64,000 bases of DNA from an uncultured Clostridia bacterium (GTDB lineage Bacteria; Bacillota; Clostridia; Christensenellales; UBA1242): positions 1-64,000 of the forward strand of contig CAKVHQ010000001.1 of the NCBI GenBank assembly GCA_934749845.1, read 5' to 3'. Of the stretch, positions 1 to 8,217 are shown in pieces. The first letter of the stretch is position 1; each line of letters begins with the position of its first letter. The notes under the pieces are model-generated. The model saw only the letters and a list, made by a program, of their open reading frames with translations, had not been told where the DNA came from and did no database searches. The position numbers and the translations under genes were made by a program.

Positions 1-221
1 CTTATGATTTGCGCGTTTTGATTGTAGGTGGTTTCGTATCTGGGAACGATAATTTCGGCACTTAACTCATAACTTTTTTCCGCTAACTTGTCGATGCCAA
101 CTGCAATAACAACGCTTCTTTCTTCGGTTTGAGCGTGGCGAGAAATTGTGCTTGGCACTAAAACTGCCGTTAATATAACAAAGAAAATCCAAAGACTATT
201 TTTCCATAAACTTTTTTTCAT
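1..221 (-). CDS. Ger(x)C family germination protein, N-terminal part (runs off left edge)
   Basis: This is the third gene of a GerA-type germinant receptor operon. Only the first 73 or so codons lie in the window. The ATG at 221 is preceded by AAAGGAG and overlaps the end of the permease gene by 26 bases. The product begins with a lysine-rich stretch, a hydrophobic segment (residues about 9-24) and then SVVIAVGIDK, which matches the first strand of Ger(x)C proteins. In the family, C subunits are lipoproteins on the outer face of the spore inner membrane. Here no cysteine is visible in the signal region, so the usual lipobox seems absent. Identity rests on this short stretch plus the operon context. 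Confidence 0.75.
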   Translation of the reverse strand, partial: MKKSLWKNSLWIFFVILTAVLVPSTISRHAQTEERSVVIAVGIDKLAEKSYELSAEIIVPRYETTYNQNAQII

Positions 222-1308
222 AGGCTTTTTCTCCTTTGATAAGTTTAATTAAAGCAAATGGCAGGATAAACATCATTACGTACTGCACAGCAAAAACATA
301 GTACTTAATAAACGAGTAGTTATAGCCAATTAGCGTTGTTAGTGAAAACGCACTTGAAAGCAAAAGCCCAAACGCGAGTGCAACCGTAACATACGAAACA
401 TATTTGTTGTTTTCCACTTTAATGTTAAAACAATTTCTAAAACAATCGGTTGCAAAGTGGGAGTAGCAAAATATGGAGTATAACATGGCTATTGGCCACA
501 AGAACACAACAATCCAAGTGAATCTTCCGCTTGTTGATAGCCTTGGAATATATTCGGTAATATCAACAATGCTGGTTTTGTATATTCCGGCAACCGCGCC
601 ATACATCGAATATTGAATAAATGTTATAAACAAAACGATAAGTGCTGAACTCAAATAAGTTAAAGCAATTTTTTTTGTTGTGTGTTTTTCAAACTTGATG
701 TTGCCCATGCAAAAGAAAAGTACAATAAAGTCGCCAAACCACAAAGTGTTATCAAAACATGCCTTAAAAACTGGATTTATTCCCTTTGACAAGAACGGAA
801 GGAACGACATATAATCCGTTGAACCAACAGAAAACAAAAATGCCATAATAATGCAAAGCACAACAAAGTAAATAATAATTTCGCCTGTTCGTGCAAGCGA
901 ACGCAAACGCTTTGTTGCAAGGTAACTCGCCACCAAAGCAATAGGAACTAAATAAACAAACCAACTAAAATCGACATAAGAAGTTTCGGTGTAAAACTCG
1001 TAGCATTCCCTTATCATCATAGTGGTTTTAGCAACAAGCAAAAGTCCAAGAAATAGCAGTATTATTTTCGTTAAAATTTTACCACAAAACTTTTCAAGCA
1101 ACTGTTTAAACGACAAGTCGGGAAAACGCTTCATAATGGCGAGTATAAGCATCAAAAATGCTCCATCCAAAACGAACATAAAAATTAACCCTAACCAACA
1201 TGCGTTTTGCGAAGTGTTTATAAAAAGTGATGGCAAAACAGTTAGTTTTAAAGCACAAGCGGTTATAAAAAGCATGATTGACGCTTGCCTTGTTGTTATC
1301 TCTTTCAT
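196..1308 (-). CDS. GerAB/GerKB-type spore germination permease
   Basis: This is the B subunit of a germinant receptor, an APC-superfamily-like integral membrane protein that in characterised systems binds the amino-acid germinant in the spore inner membrane. It has 370 residues, the normal family length, with about ten hydrophobic segments spread over the whole chain and a start MKEITTRQASIML typical of GerAB proteins. The ATG at 1308 follows directly on the TAA of the A subunit gene, so the two are translationally coupled, and its last codons overlap gerC. The specific germinant cannot be read from the sequence. Confidence 0.88.
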   Translation of the reverse strand: MKEITTRQASIMLFITACALKLTVLPSLFINTSQNACWLGLIFMFVLDGAFLMLILAIMKRFPDLSFKQLLEKFCGKILTKIILLFLGLLLVAKTTMMIRECYEFYTETSYVDFSWFVYLVPIALVASYLATKRLRSLARTGEIIIYFVVLCIIMAFLFSVGSTDYMSFLPFLSKGINPVFKACFDNTLWFGDFIVLFFCMGNIKFEKHTTKKIALTYLSSALIVLFITFIQYSMYGAVAGIYKTSIVDITEYIPRLSTSGRFTWIVVFLWPIAMLYSIFCYSHFATDCFRNCFNIKVENNKYVSYVTVALAFGLLLSSAFSLTTLIGYNYSFIKYYVFAVQYVMMFILPFALIKLIKGEKAYEKKFMEK

Positions 1309-2760
1309 TTACTCTCCAATATTTTTAATTCTCTTTTTCTTTTGGCTAGGAATGCTAAGAGGTCTTGTATCCCTGCCAATAACATCTTTTTTAAATATTC
1401 CATCGGCTAAATCATCTTTTATTTTTGGTGCGTAAGGTGCTAGATAAGGAGTACCGTAACTGTTCATAGACGACAAGTGAGCAATTAGCAAAATAAACGC
1501 AATGGTAATTCCATAAATGCCCATAGCGCCACCAATTAATGTAAAAGCAATTCGAAGAAGCGATAGTTGCGCTGATTGGTCTGGAATTGTGTAAAAAGCA
1601 ATACCGCTTAATGCAACAATCATAACCGCTGGTGGACTGATTAGCCCTGCTTTAACAGCCGTATCTCCAAGCACCAAAGCACCAACAATTCCAAGTGCAA
1701 TACCCAGATATTTTGGCATTCGTAAACTTGCCTCGTACAAAACTTCAAACAAAATTATAACAAACAGCATTTCCATAAATGGTGGAAACGGCAAGCCTTG
1801 AATACTATTCATAAGCGTGACTAAAAATTTTAGAGGAACAACTTTGTAGTGGAACAGTTGAACTGCAACATACATTCCGGGAAGCACCATGGAAATCGCA
1901 ACTCCAAAAAACCTAATAAGCCTGATAAAACTAATTCTAAAACTACCTTGATAGTAGTCGTCACTGTTTTGTAAGTCTTCCAAAAGCATAAAAGGAACTG
2001 TAAGCACAAGTGGGCTTCCGTCCACCACTATCGCCACCCTTCCTTCCAGCATTTTTGCAACAATAATGTCTGGCTTTTCTGCTTTTCCAACTTGCTTAAA
2101 TATTGAATTTTTATTTTCTTCAAGATAGTTTACCAAATAGTGCGAATCCAAAATTCCATCAAGTTTTATTTGCTTAATTTTTTCTTTAATTTTTTTAACG
2201 ATGTTTTTATCTGCAATATCGTCTAAATACATAATGTTTACTTTTGTTTTTGTGTACACGCCAACGCTCATTTGTTCAATTTTAAGTGCAGTTGTTGGCA
2301 GTCGTTTTCTAATTAAAGTCGTGTTTGTTTTAATGCTTTCAACAAAGCCTTCTCGTGGACCATTTATAACCGCTGATGTTGGAGGTTCTTCCACGCTTCT
2401 TTCTTCAAGTTTTGTTATTGCACAAGCAACTGCACCGCTAATTCCGTCAACAAAAATAACTGCCATTCCATCTAAAACAGACTTTTCGCAGTCTTCCATA
2501 GTGTCTAACTTTTTCACTCCACCAACAAGCAAAACTTTTTCCATTAAAAACTGAATTTTGTTTTTTGTTGGTTTAAATTTTTGTTGCATTGGCTTGATTA
2601 TTTCTAGTGCAAGTCTGTTTGTATCAACCATGTTTTGAACATAAAAAATACAATATGCACTGTCCATAAATTTTCCGTCATGCATAACAAGGTCACTATT
2701 CTTTTTTAATTTTTTTTGAAGCGTTTGAACATTCGCTTTCAAATTGTTTGTAATTTTCAT
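1309..2760 (-). CDS. GerAA/GerKA-type spore germination protein (A subunit)
   Basis: First gene of the receptor operon; 483 residues. A hydrophilic N-terminal half (residues about 1-265) carries the family phrase GPREGFVESI near residue 135 and the segment RLIRFFGVAISMVLPGMYVA that leads into the membrane. Residues about 280-440 hold four to five hydrophobic segments, followed by a basic cytoplasmic tail. In known systems the A subunit oligomerises into a cation-conducting channel opened by the germinant. The start is weakly provided with an SD (GGTG 4 bases upstream), and a sigma-G-like promoter lies just before it, fitting forespore expression. Confidence 0.9.
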   Translation of the reverse strand: MKITNNLKANVQTLQKKLKKNSDLVMHDGKFMDSAYCIFYVQNMVDTNRLALEIIKPMQQKFKPTKNKIQFLMEKVLLVGGVKKLDTMEDCEKSVLDGMAVIFVDGISGAVACAITKLEERSVEEPPTSAVINGPREGFVESIKTNTTLIRKRLPTTALKIEQMSVGVYTKTKVNIMYLDDIADKNIVKKIKEKIKQIKLDGILDSHYLVNYLEENKNSIFKQVGKAEKPDIIVAKMLEGRVAIVVDGSPLVLTVPFMLLEDLQNSDDYYQGSFRISFIRLIRFFGVAISMVLPGMYVAVQLFHYKVVPLKFLVTLMNSIQGLPFPPFMEMLFVIILFEVLYEASLRMPKYLGIALGIVGALVLGDTAVKAGLISPPAVMIVALSGIAFYTIPDQSAQLSLLRIAFTLIGGAMGIYGITIAFILLIAHLSSMNSYGTPYLAPYAPKIKDDLADGIFKKDVIGRDTRPLSIPSQKKKRIKNIGE

Positions 2761-2773
2761 AATTCACCATTTT

Positions 2774-2802
2774 TAGTATGAGTAAAAAAATGGTAATTAT
2801 TA
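2774..2802 (-). promoter_or_regulatory. Putative sigma-G promoter of the ger operon
   Basis: Read on the minus strand, the -10 element CATACTA (2774-2780) is an exact fit to the sigma-G consensus CATNHTA. It stands 17 bases from TAATA (2798-2802), close to GHATR. No good sigma-A element is seen here. Sigma-G control of gerA operons is established in Bacillus; use of this site is inferred. Confidence 0.5.
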
Positions 2803-2804
2803 GC

Positions 2805-2837
2805 ATAAAAAAAGAAAAGATTGTTGCAATCTTTTCT
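2805..2837 (-). terminator. Terminator after the FN3-like protein gene
   Basis: An 11-bp perfect stem (2813-2823 with 2827-2837), a three-base loop and a T-run on the minus strand, touching the stop codon of the gene at 2836. It separates the surface-protein pair from the ger operon. Confidence 0.85.
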
Positions 2838-4020
2838 AAATGTTAAATGTTTGTTGAACGGGATTTGAGTCTAGATAATAATCATATCCGTTAACTACAA
2901 TTTCAATAGTTATTGAAAGTCTATCGTCTTTTGGCAAAACAAGCCTGCAACCAGAGAAACTTTTATTGTGAACCACCCCGTCAATTTTGATAGTAAATGT
3001 GATGGCATTGTCTGGATAGTCCCAAGTTATTATCAAGGAGTCATTTGATGTTTCAAGTGATAAATTTGTGACGCTTGAAAGTTTTTCGGTTTTTCTTTCT
3101 CTTAAAATTTCACTATAGTCGCCAGTAACATAAATTCCTTCACCAATCGCACGAACTTTAAAAGTAAAATCGCCCGTACTTGAAATTTTTCCGCTTAAAC
3201 TTAACGAGTTTGTGTTTGTTAGATAAGTGCTTTCTCCATTCAAAATAACTTCGTATTTGCTTGCATTTGAAACTTTATTCCAAGATAAAATATCTGTGTT
3301 TTTATTAAAAGTTAGGCCAGTCACTTTGTCAAGAGGATAAGATTTTGTGTAAGACGCAAAATTGCTTTTTTCACTTGTTTCGTAATTACCTTCGCCCACT
3401 GCAACAACATAGAACCTGAATGAGGCTTGCGATTTTGAATTTATATAATTTAAAACATCAAAAGTTGTTTGAGTGGTTGAAGCTACACTTGCAAAAACTC
3501 CGTCTTCGTAAATTTCGTATCCACTAGCATTGGAAACCCCTCTCCACGATAATGTCGTGCCGGAAATCGACAACGCTTGTGGCGATGAAAGTTTATATTT
3601 ATTGCTGTAGGTTTGAATTTCAGTGTCGTTAGAATCTAAAAATTTTTCACTGCCAATAGCCTTGCAGAAATAGTAATAATCTTTTGGCTCGGAAAATATT
3701 TCAGTAACATCAAGAAAACTTGTAACCCTTTCGTCATTATCCTTATTATTTTCACTTGCTAAATATTCAATATAGTCGTACTTTCTGTCTGGATAATCGC
3801 CGTCGCTATAAATATAAAAGGCATAATCAACAGCATTTGGGTCATACGAGCAAACCAAATATTTTTCAGTGTCATATAGTTGCAAGGTTAGAACTGGTGT
3901 GTCTAACTTCACTTTATTGTCTTTCTTTTTAAAAACAACAAAAACCATGGTTAATGCAACAGCCATAACCACAATCATGCTTAAAGCAATTATTAACCAT
4001 GTTTTAAATTTTTTTGTCAT
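2836..4020 (-). CDS. Membrane-anchored protein with FN3-like modules
   Basis: A 394-residue protein with a short basic N-terminus, one hydrophobic segment (about residues 8-30) and an extracellular part made of about four immunoglobulin/FN3-like modules. Each module opens with a phrase such as KLSSPQALSI or PLDKVTGLTF, followed 8-12 residues later by LSW and NASxYE. The same phrasing recurs in the giant protein at 44.8-51.3 kb, so the two are probably related adhesive scaffolds. Its SD overlaps the stop codon of the preceding TasA-related gene, two bases upstream, so they form one transcript. No enzymatic motif was found. The exact role is unknown; surface display is inferred from the single N-terminal segment. 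Confidence 0.65.
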   Translation of the reverse strand: MTKKFKTWLIIALSMIVVMAVALTMVFVVFKKKDNKVKLDTPVLTLQLYDTEKYLVCSYDPNAVDYAFYIYSDGDYPDRKYDYIEYLASENNKDNDERVTSFLDVTEIFSEPKDYYYFCKAIGSEKFLDSNDTEIQTYSNKYKLSSPQALSISGTTLSWRGVSNASGYEIYEDGVFASVASTTQTTFDVLNYINSKSQASFRFYVVAVGEGNYETSEKSNFASYTKSYPLDKVTGLTFNKNTDILSWNKVSNASKYEVILNGESTYLTNTNSLSLSGKISSTGDFTFKVRAIGEGIYVTGDYSEILRERKTEKLSSVTNLSLETSNDSLIITWDYPDNAITFTIKIDGVVHNKSFSGCRLVLPKDDRLSITIEIVVNGYDYYLDSNPVQQTFNI

Positions 4021-4022
4021 TT

Positions 4023-4736
4023 CTATCCTTTATATTCTTTTTGAGTATTTTTCCATTGTGTTGGGGCTTCTTTCCAAACCGATTGAATTGCCGAAAAGCC
4101 GTCTTCGCCCGCTTGCAAACATTCGCCAACAAAAACTATTTTAACTTGTTTTCCTTGGAACGAGTTGTCTAAGTCTTTGTTTAAAACCATATCGCTTACA
4201 ATTTCTACCATTTCGTTTGCTTTAAGTGTGCCATACATATAGTAGAAGCCGTCTGCGCCCAAAATCCAGTTATCATTTGGTTTAATTTGGAAAACATTTT
4301 TTACATATTCGTTATCAATTTCGGCAAACACTGCCACTCTAACATATACTTCCGCATTGCTATTATCTTCATCTGCAGAAGTTCTTACCGAATATGTACC
4401 TTTAAAAGTGTCCCCCGGAAGCAGTTTTTTCTCCCCTGTTACATATTCTTCGTCAATCTGTATTTGAGAATCCACTTTAAATTCAACGCTAATATCTACT
4501 TGTGGCTTTGTTTGAGGAAGAACTGCTACAAATAGCACTGATGCCATTATTAGTGCCACCAAAAACAGAGCAATAATAAGCAAGGTGTGTTTTGTTTTAC
4601 TGGAAGTTACAAGCACAGGATTTTTTTCCTTAACGCTTTGACCCATTAAAACTTTTTCTTCAACCTTTTTTTCTTTTGGTGCTTTTATTGCTTTTTGATT
4701 AGGAAGTTTAGGAGGCTTAATCTTATTTTCTTCCAT
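4023..4736 (-). CDS. TasA/camelysin-related membrane-anchored protein
   Basis: 237 residues. A lysine-rich cytoplasmic head of about 50 residues precedes a hydrophobic segment (about 51-72) and an extracellular domain. That domain shows the pattern NDNWILGADGFYY and the tail QSVWKEAPTQW, matching the TasA-like proteins at 4954, 42583 and 43280. Unlike those, it lacks the aromatic A-[YWF]-F-T motif after the hydrophobic segment, so it may stay membrane-anchored rather than be cleaved by a SipW-type peptidase. SD AAGGAG is 7 bases before the ATG. It leads the leftward pair with the FN3-like gene and is divergent from the TasA-like gene at 4954. Role in a surface fibre is inferred. Confidence 0.6.
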   Translation of the reverse strand: MEENKIKPPKLPNQKAIKAPKEKKVEEKVLMGQSVKEKNPVLVTSSKTKHTLLIIALFLVALIMASVLFVAVLPQTKPQVDISVEFKVDSQIQIDEEYVTGEKKLLPGDTFKGTYSVRTSADEDNSNAEVYVRVAVFAEIDNEYVKNVFQIKPNDNWILGADGFYYMYGTLKANEMVEIVSDMVLNKDLDNSFQGKQVKIVFVGECLQAGEDGFSAIQSVWKEAPTQWKNTQKEYKG

Positions 4737-4953
4737 AGACCACTCCTTTATACACTAATTTTAACAAAATAAATAAATTATAGTAAACAATTTTATAGGT
4801 TTAATCAAATTTTATCTTATATTTTTTTATTCTAGGGCTTTTTGTCAAATTTTGGTCAATATTACGGATAGAAAAGTTGAATAGTTGGCAATTCTTTTCA
4901 CAAACTAACTTCGAACAAAGCCATAAAGGCTTAAAAAAAATAAGGAGAGAAAA

Positions 4954-5601
4954 ATGGAAAAGAAAGAACAAACCAGAAGAACGGGACAAGCAAATGAAGT
5001 TCAGCCAAAAGTTAAAATTAAAACCAAACAAAACTCTGGCTCAACAATCGCTATTATTGCGTTATCAATCTTGCTTGGTCTTTCAGTTATCTTTGGCGTT
5101 ACAGCTGCATTCTTTACAGCTAGTGGAAGTGCCGCAGGTAACATCACTTTGGGTGACCCAGTAAATGTGAACATCACTCAAGGTGGAGCATCTGTTACTG
5201 CCTTAACATTTGATGGCACAGCAATGCCCGGAACAGTTTATGACCAAGTTATTGGTGTAAGCGTTCCTGCAGACTCTTCCGATTGTGTTATTAGAGGTAA
5301 ATTAACCATTACTAACACAGACGGTTCAAGTGTGAATGTTGAAGCAACTACAGATACTAATTGGGTAAAAGGCGAAGACGATTATTACTACTACAACGGC
5401 ATTTTAAGTGCTAACGGCACTGCTGGATTTGTAACCAAAATTACAGTTCCAAAAACATTAACGAATGTTGATGCAAACAAAACCTTTGCTTTAAGTATCC
5501 AAATCGAAGCAATTCAATTTGCTAATGGTGCTGCTGCAGAAGTTTGGACAACTGCTCCATCTGCTTGGACAACAGCCTACGGTTCTGGAAATAGAGCTTA
5601 A
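4954..5601 (+). CDS. TasA/camelysin-like secreted protein, SipW-type signal
   Basis: 215 residues. A basic head of about 30 residues is followed by a hydrophobic segment ending in GVTAAFFTASG, the form of SipW-dependent signal peptides, where cleavage falls near the aromatic-F-T. The mature part is beta-rich and threonine/alanine-rich, with WVKGEDDYYYYNG and the ending EAIQFANG...VWTTAPSAW. The same ending recurs in the other TasA-like proteins here. SD AAGGAG precedes the ATG. It is monocistronic, closed by a strong terminator, and divergent from the related gene at 4736. By analogy with TasA it may polymerise into extracellular fibres; no peptidase gene is adjacent, the nearest being at 44.1 kb. 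Confidence 0.7.
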   Translation: MEKKEQTRRTGQANEVQPKVKIKTKQNSGSTIAIIALSILLGLSVIFGVTAAFFTASGSAAGNITLGDPVNVNITQGGASVTALTFDGTAMPGTVYDQVIGVSVPADSSDCVIRGKLTITNTDGSSVNVEATTDTNWVKGEDDYYYYNGILSANGTAGFVTKITVPKTLTNVDANKTFALSIQIEAIQFANGAAAEVWTTAPSAWTTAYGSGNRA

Positions 5602-5629
5602 AAAAAGTCGCTCAAACGAGCGACTTTTT
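5602..5629. terminator. Bidirectional terminator
   Basis: Stem AGTCGCTC/GAGCGACT with flanking A and T runs, between convergent genes ending at 5601 (plus) and 5628 (minus). Confidence 0.9.
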
Positions 5630-7184
5630 AATGAATGTTACGAAATTTTTTAACGCCACTTGTAAACAAAACGCAAATTGAAACAATCAAAAGCACTAAA
5701 TAAATAGCAAAAGAAATTAACCCAACAACCAAAACATTACTATAAACCCACAAATAAATGCCTAAAGGAATGATTGAAAAAATCATACCCCCAAGCATCA
5801 TGATTAGTGCAGACATGCTTTGCTTAATTGCTTGGGTTTCCTCCGTCCAGTCAAGTTTAGGAAACAGAATGTTCACATAAACTCCCAAAAAGGCTAGAAA
5901 TGCCATAAAGGTGCTGGGCACAAGTGTTAAAATAAGAAACTCAACGAATGAAAATTTAAAACTAACTAAACAAATAACAGAACTGATTAAAACTGCTGGC
6001 AAAGTGAAGATTAGTTGATTTACAGCCTTTGCAAAAAGCAGTTTTTTCTCGCTTATTGGACTACTTTTTAAAACCCAAAAATTTTTACCTTCAAGCGAAA
6101 CTGACGAGCAACTGATTATTGCTGTTGAAAGTGAAAACATAATTAACATTGTTAGAAGACCGCACATAGTTGGCTTGTCTACAACAAGTCCAAGTTTCTG
6201 TTCCACTCCCTTTAATCCCATAGAAGAAAAGATTATTGAAAGCATTATTGCCATGATTGGACCCAAAATAGTATTTGAAACATATGCAGGTGTTGTTAAG
6301 TAGTTATTAACTTCTTTTTTAATTAAACAAGATGTTAAACTTTTTTGATTAGAAAAAGAAATTTCATGTTTTTTTGGTACATATCTTGCAACATCTTTAT
6401 TAAGTGAGACACTTTCTAATATCGTTCCAACTACGAAAACCAACAAGCAACAGGATAAAATAATTAAAAATGAGATTATGTCTTGATTAAGCACGATTTT
6501 AGCAAGTAATTCGGTAACTTTTCTATCACTAAAATATGAGCTAGATGCACCAGAATTTACCTTTCCGTATCCAAAAGTTTTAAAAAATATAAAGGCAAAA
6601 CTTGCAACCAAAATAACAACCGAAACAAGTGATTTATAAAAGTTTGCGAATTTAGACTTATTGAAAACTTGTCTTATTAAGAACTTTGTTATGAGTGATA
6701 GTCCAACCGAAAATAATGGAAGAATTATTGTCAACAAAAACCCAAACAAAAGCATAGATATTGAAAATGATTCAAAAATCATATAAATGATGATAAAAGG
6801 CATAAGCAAAGTGAAAGTAAAGAATAAGTCGATTAAATATGTTCCAATAAGTTTAGACAGCACTATGTCTATTTTCTTAATTGGAAATGAAAGCAAAATT
6901 TCGTCTGTTTGTTTTTTCTTTCCAACGCTTCGCATAACCGATAATATTACAAGAACATTTACCGTAACTAAACATGCATGAAAAATGCACAACTGGCTTA
7001 AACCTTCTGGTGCTAAACCTTTAAACATAGACCATGCTTGTAAAGAATATAGAGCCAAAATTCCCAAACCTAATATTATAACCGTGCCAACACCAACTTG
7101 AGCTGATTTTTTGTTTGACTTTTTTCTTAATGCTCCTGCGAATTTTTGAAAATTAAGTTTTAATAAAGTGCCTAGATTACTCAT
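5628..7184 (-). CDS. ABC-2 type transporter permease
   Basis: About 518 residues with roughly twelve hydrophobic segments in two clusters (about 45-250 and 310-510), the pattern of large Firmicutes exporter permeases of the ABC-2/EcsB kind. The ATG at 7184 is chosen because GGAGAG lies 5 bases upstream; an upstream in-frame ATG at 7205 has no SD. The first 8 bases overlap the end of the ATPase gene, so the two are coupled and form one exporter. Substrate is unknown. The AbrB-like gene at the head of the operon suggests transition-state or stress control. Confidence 0.8.
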   Translation of the reverse strand: MSNLGTLLKLNFQKFAGALRKKSNKKSAQVGVGTVIILGLGILALYSLQAWSMFKGLAPEGLSQLCIFHACLVTVNVLVILSVMRSVGKKKQTDEILLSFPIKKIDIVLSKLIGTYLIDLFFTFTLLMPFIIIYMIFESFSISMLLFGFLLTIILPLFSVGLSLITKFLIRQVFNKSKFANFYKSLVSVVILVASFAFIFFKTFGYGKVNSGASSSYFSDRKVTELLAKIVLNQDIISFLIILSCCLLVFVVGTILESVSLNKDVARYVPKKHEISFSNQKSLTSCLIKKEVNNYLTTPAYVSNTILGPIMAIMLSIIFSSMGLKGVEQKLGLVVDKPTMCGLLTMLIMFSLSTAIISCSSVSLEGKNFWVLKSSPISEKKLLFAKAVNQLIFTLPAVLISSVICLVSFKFSFVEFLILTLVPSTFMAFLAFLGVYVNILFPKLDWTEETQAIKQSMSALIMMLGGMIFSIIPLGIYLWVYSNVLVVGLISFAIYLVLLIVSICVLFTSGVKKFRNIH

Positions 7185-7884
7185 TCTCACTCTCCAAGAA
7201 AACACTTTCTAAAGACTTGTCTTGTTTGATTTCTTCCATTGTTCCCTGCTTGATAATTTCGCCATTTTTTATAATCGAAACTTTATTGCAGAGTTTTTCT
7301 GCCACTTCCAAAACATGAGTTGAAAAGAATATCGCACCGCCATTATTAACAAATTCTTTCATGATATTTTTAACCGCAAAACTTGCCTTTGGGTCTAGCC
7401 CAACAAAAGGTTCGTCTAAAATAAGTAGCTTTGGCTTGTGAATTAGTGCAGAAATGATAACAAGTTTTTGTTTCATACCATGCGAATAAGTGCTAATAGG
7501 AGATGTTAAATCATCGTAAAGATCCAATGCCCTAGCATATTTTTCTGTTAAAGTTTTTAGCGTTTCAATGTCCACCTTATAGATTTTGGCAATAAAATCT
7601 AGATACTGAACACCCGTTAACGACTCGTAAATATCTGGGTTATCCGGAACATAAGCAAACAGTTTTTTTGCTTGCAAAGGGTTGGTTTTCATGCTTATGT
7701 TATCAATTAAAATATCGCCACTTTGTATGTCGTTAACGCCAACAATACTTTTTATTGTTGTGCTTTTGCCAGCACCATTATGACCGATAAATGCAAAAAT
7801 ATCGCCACTATCAACTTTTAGCGAGATGTTTTTTGCACCCTTGTTATTAGAATAGGTTTTACTGTAGTTTATTAGTTCAAGCAT
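7177..7884 (-). CDS. ABC transporter ATP-binding protein
   Basis: 235 residues with all ATPase motifs: Walker A GHNGAGKST near residue 34, the signature YSHGMKQKL near 132, Walker B LLILDEPF near 155 and the switch histidine in FFSTHVLE. Closest in style to the single-domain ATPases that pair with ABC-2 permeases. The start codon overlaps the AbrB gene stop by one base (TAATG) and the end overlaps the permease by 8 bases, so the three genes are one tightly coupled unit. Substrate cannot be assigned. Confidence 0.88.
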   Translation of the reverse strand: MLELINYSKTYSNNKGAKNISLKVDSGDIFAFIGHNGAGKSTTIKSIVGVNDIQSGDILIDNISMKTNPLQAKKLFAYVPDNPDIYESLTGVQYLDFIAKIYKVDIETLKTLTEKYARALDLYDDLTSPISTYSHGMKQKLVIISALIHKPKLLILDEPFVGLDPKASFAVKNIMKEFVNNGGAIFFSTHVLEVAEKLCNKVSIIKNGEIIKQGTMEEIKQDKSLESVFLESENE

Positions 7885-8093
7885 TATTTATCGTCCTCCA
7901 TAATTTTGTTAAAGATTTCGGCTGTGAGTTCTGGCTTAACAATTGCCAAGCCCTTTTTGTCGTCTCCAAGCAAAAGCAACTCGTCCCCGCTTTTGATGTT
8001 AAAAACTTTGCGTGCAGATGCTGGGATAACAATTTGCCCCTTACTGCCCACTTTAACCATACCAAACAGAAATTTTCCTTCTTTTTGTTTCAT
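7884..8093 (-). CDS. AbrB/SpoVT-like transcriptional regulator
   Basis: About 69 residues. The swapped-hairpin AbrB fold is visible as GMVKVGSKGQIVIPASARKVF followed by GDELLLLGDDKKGLAIVK. Such proteins bind DNA as dimers and often regulate their own operon. The ATG at 8093 is preceded by AAAGGGG at a good distance; upstream in-frame ATGs at 8135 and nearby lack an SD. It heads the ABC exporter operon, so it probably controls it. A consensus sigma-A promoter lies just upstream. Confidence 0.8.
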   Translation of the reverse strand: MKQKEGKFLFGMVKVGSKGQIVIPASARKVFNIKSGDELLLLGDDKKGLAIVKPELTAEIFNKIMEDDK

Positions 8094-8135
8094 GATTTCC
8101 CCTTTCTTGTATAACATTTCATACTTTTCATACAT

Positions 8136-8164
8136 AGTATATTCAAAAGATTGGTTAAAATCAA
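8136..8164 (-). promoter_or_regulatory. Sigma-A promoter of the abrB-ABC operon
   Basis: Minus strand TTGATT (8159-8164), 17-bp spacer, TATACT (8136-8141). Between it and the gene, the leader repeats TATGAAA-like words, a possible site for autoregulation. Confidence 0.6.
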
Positions 8165-8190
8165 CTAATTAAAAGCAATTTTAGTAAATA

Positions 8191-8217
8191 AAAAAATCGA
8201 GATAAAATATCCCGATT
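8191..8217 (-). terminator. Terminator after the SDR gene
   Basis: A 10-bp stem with one G-U pair (minus strand AATCGGGATA/TATCTCGATT), a three-base loop and a T-run. Confidence 0.75.

Noticed and set aside
4862..4953. Possible c-di-GMP-I (GEMM) riboswitch before the TasA-like gene (GGCAA... and CAAAGCCATAAAGGCTTAAA)
   Set aside because: Only the central words match. The first hairpin and the whole second half of the aptamer are missing, and the SD begins within a few bases. A covariance-model search would decide.
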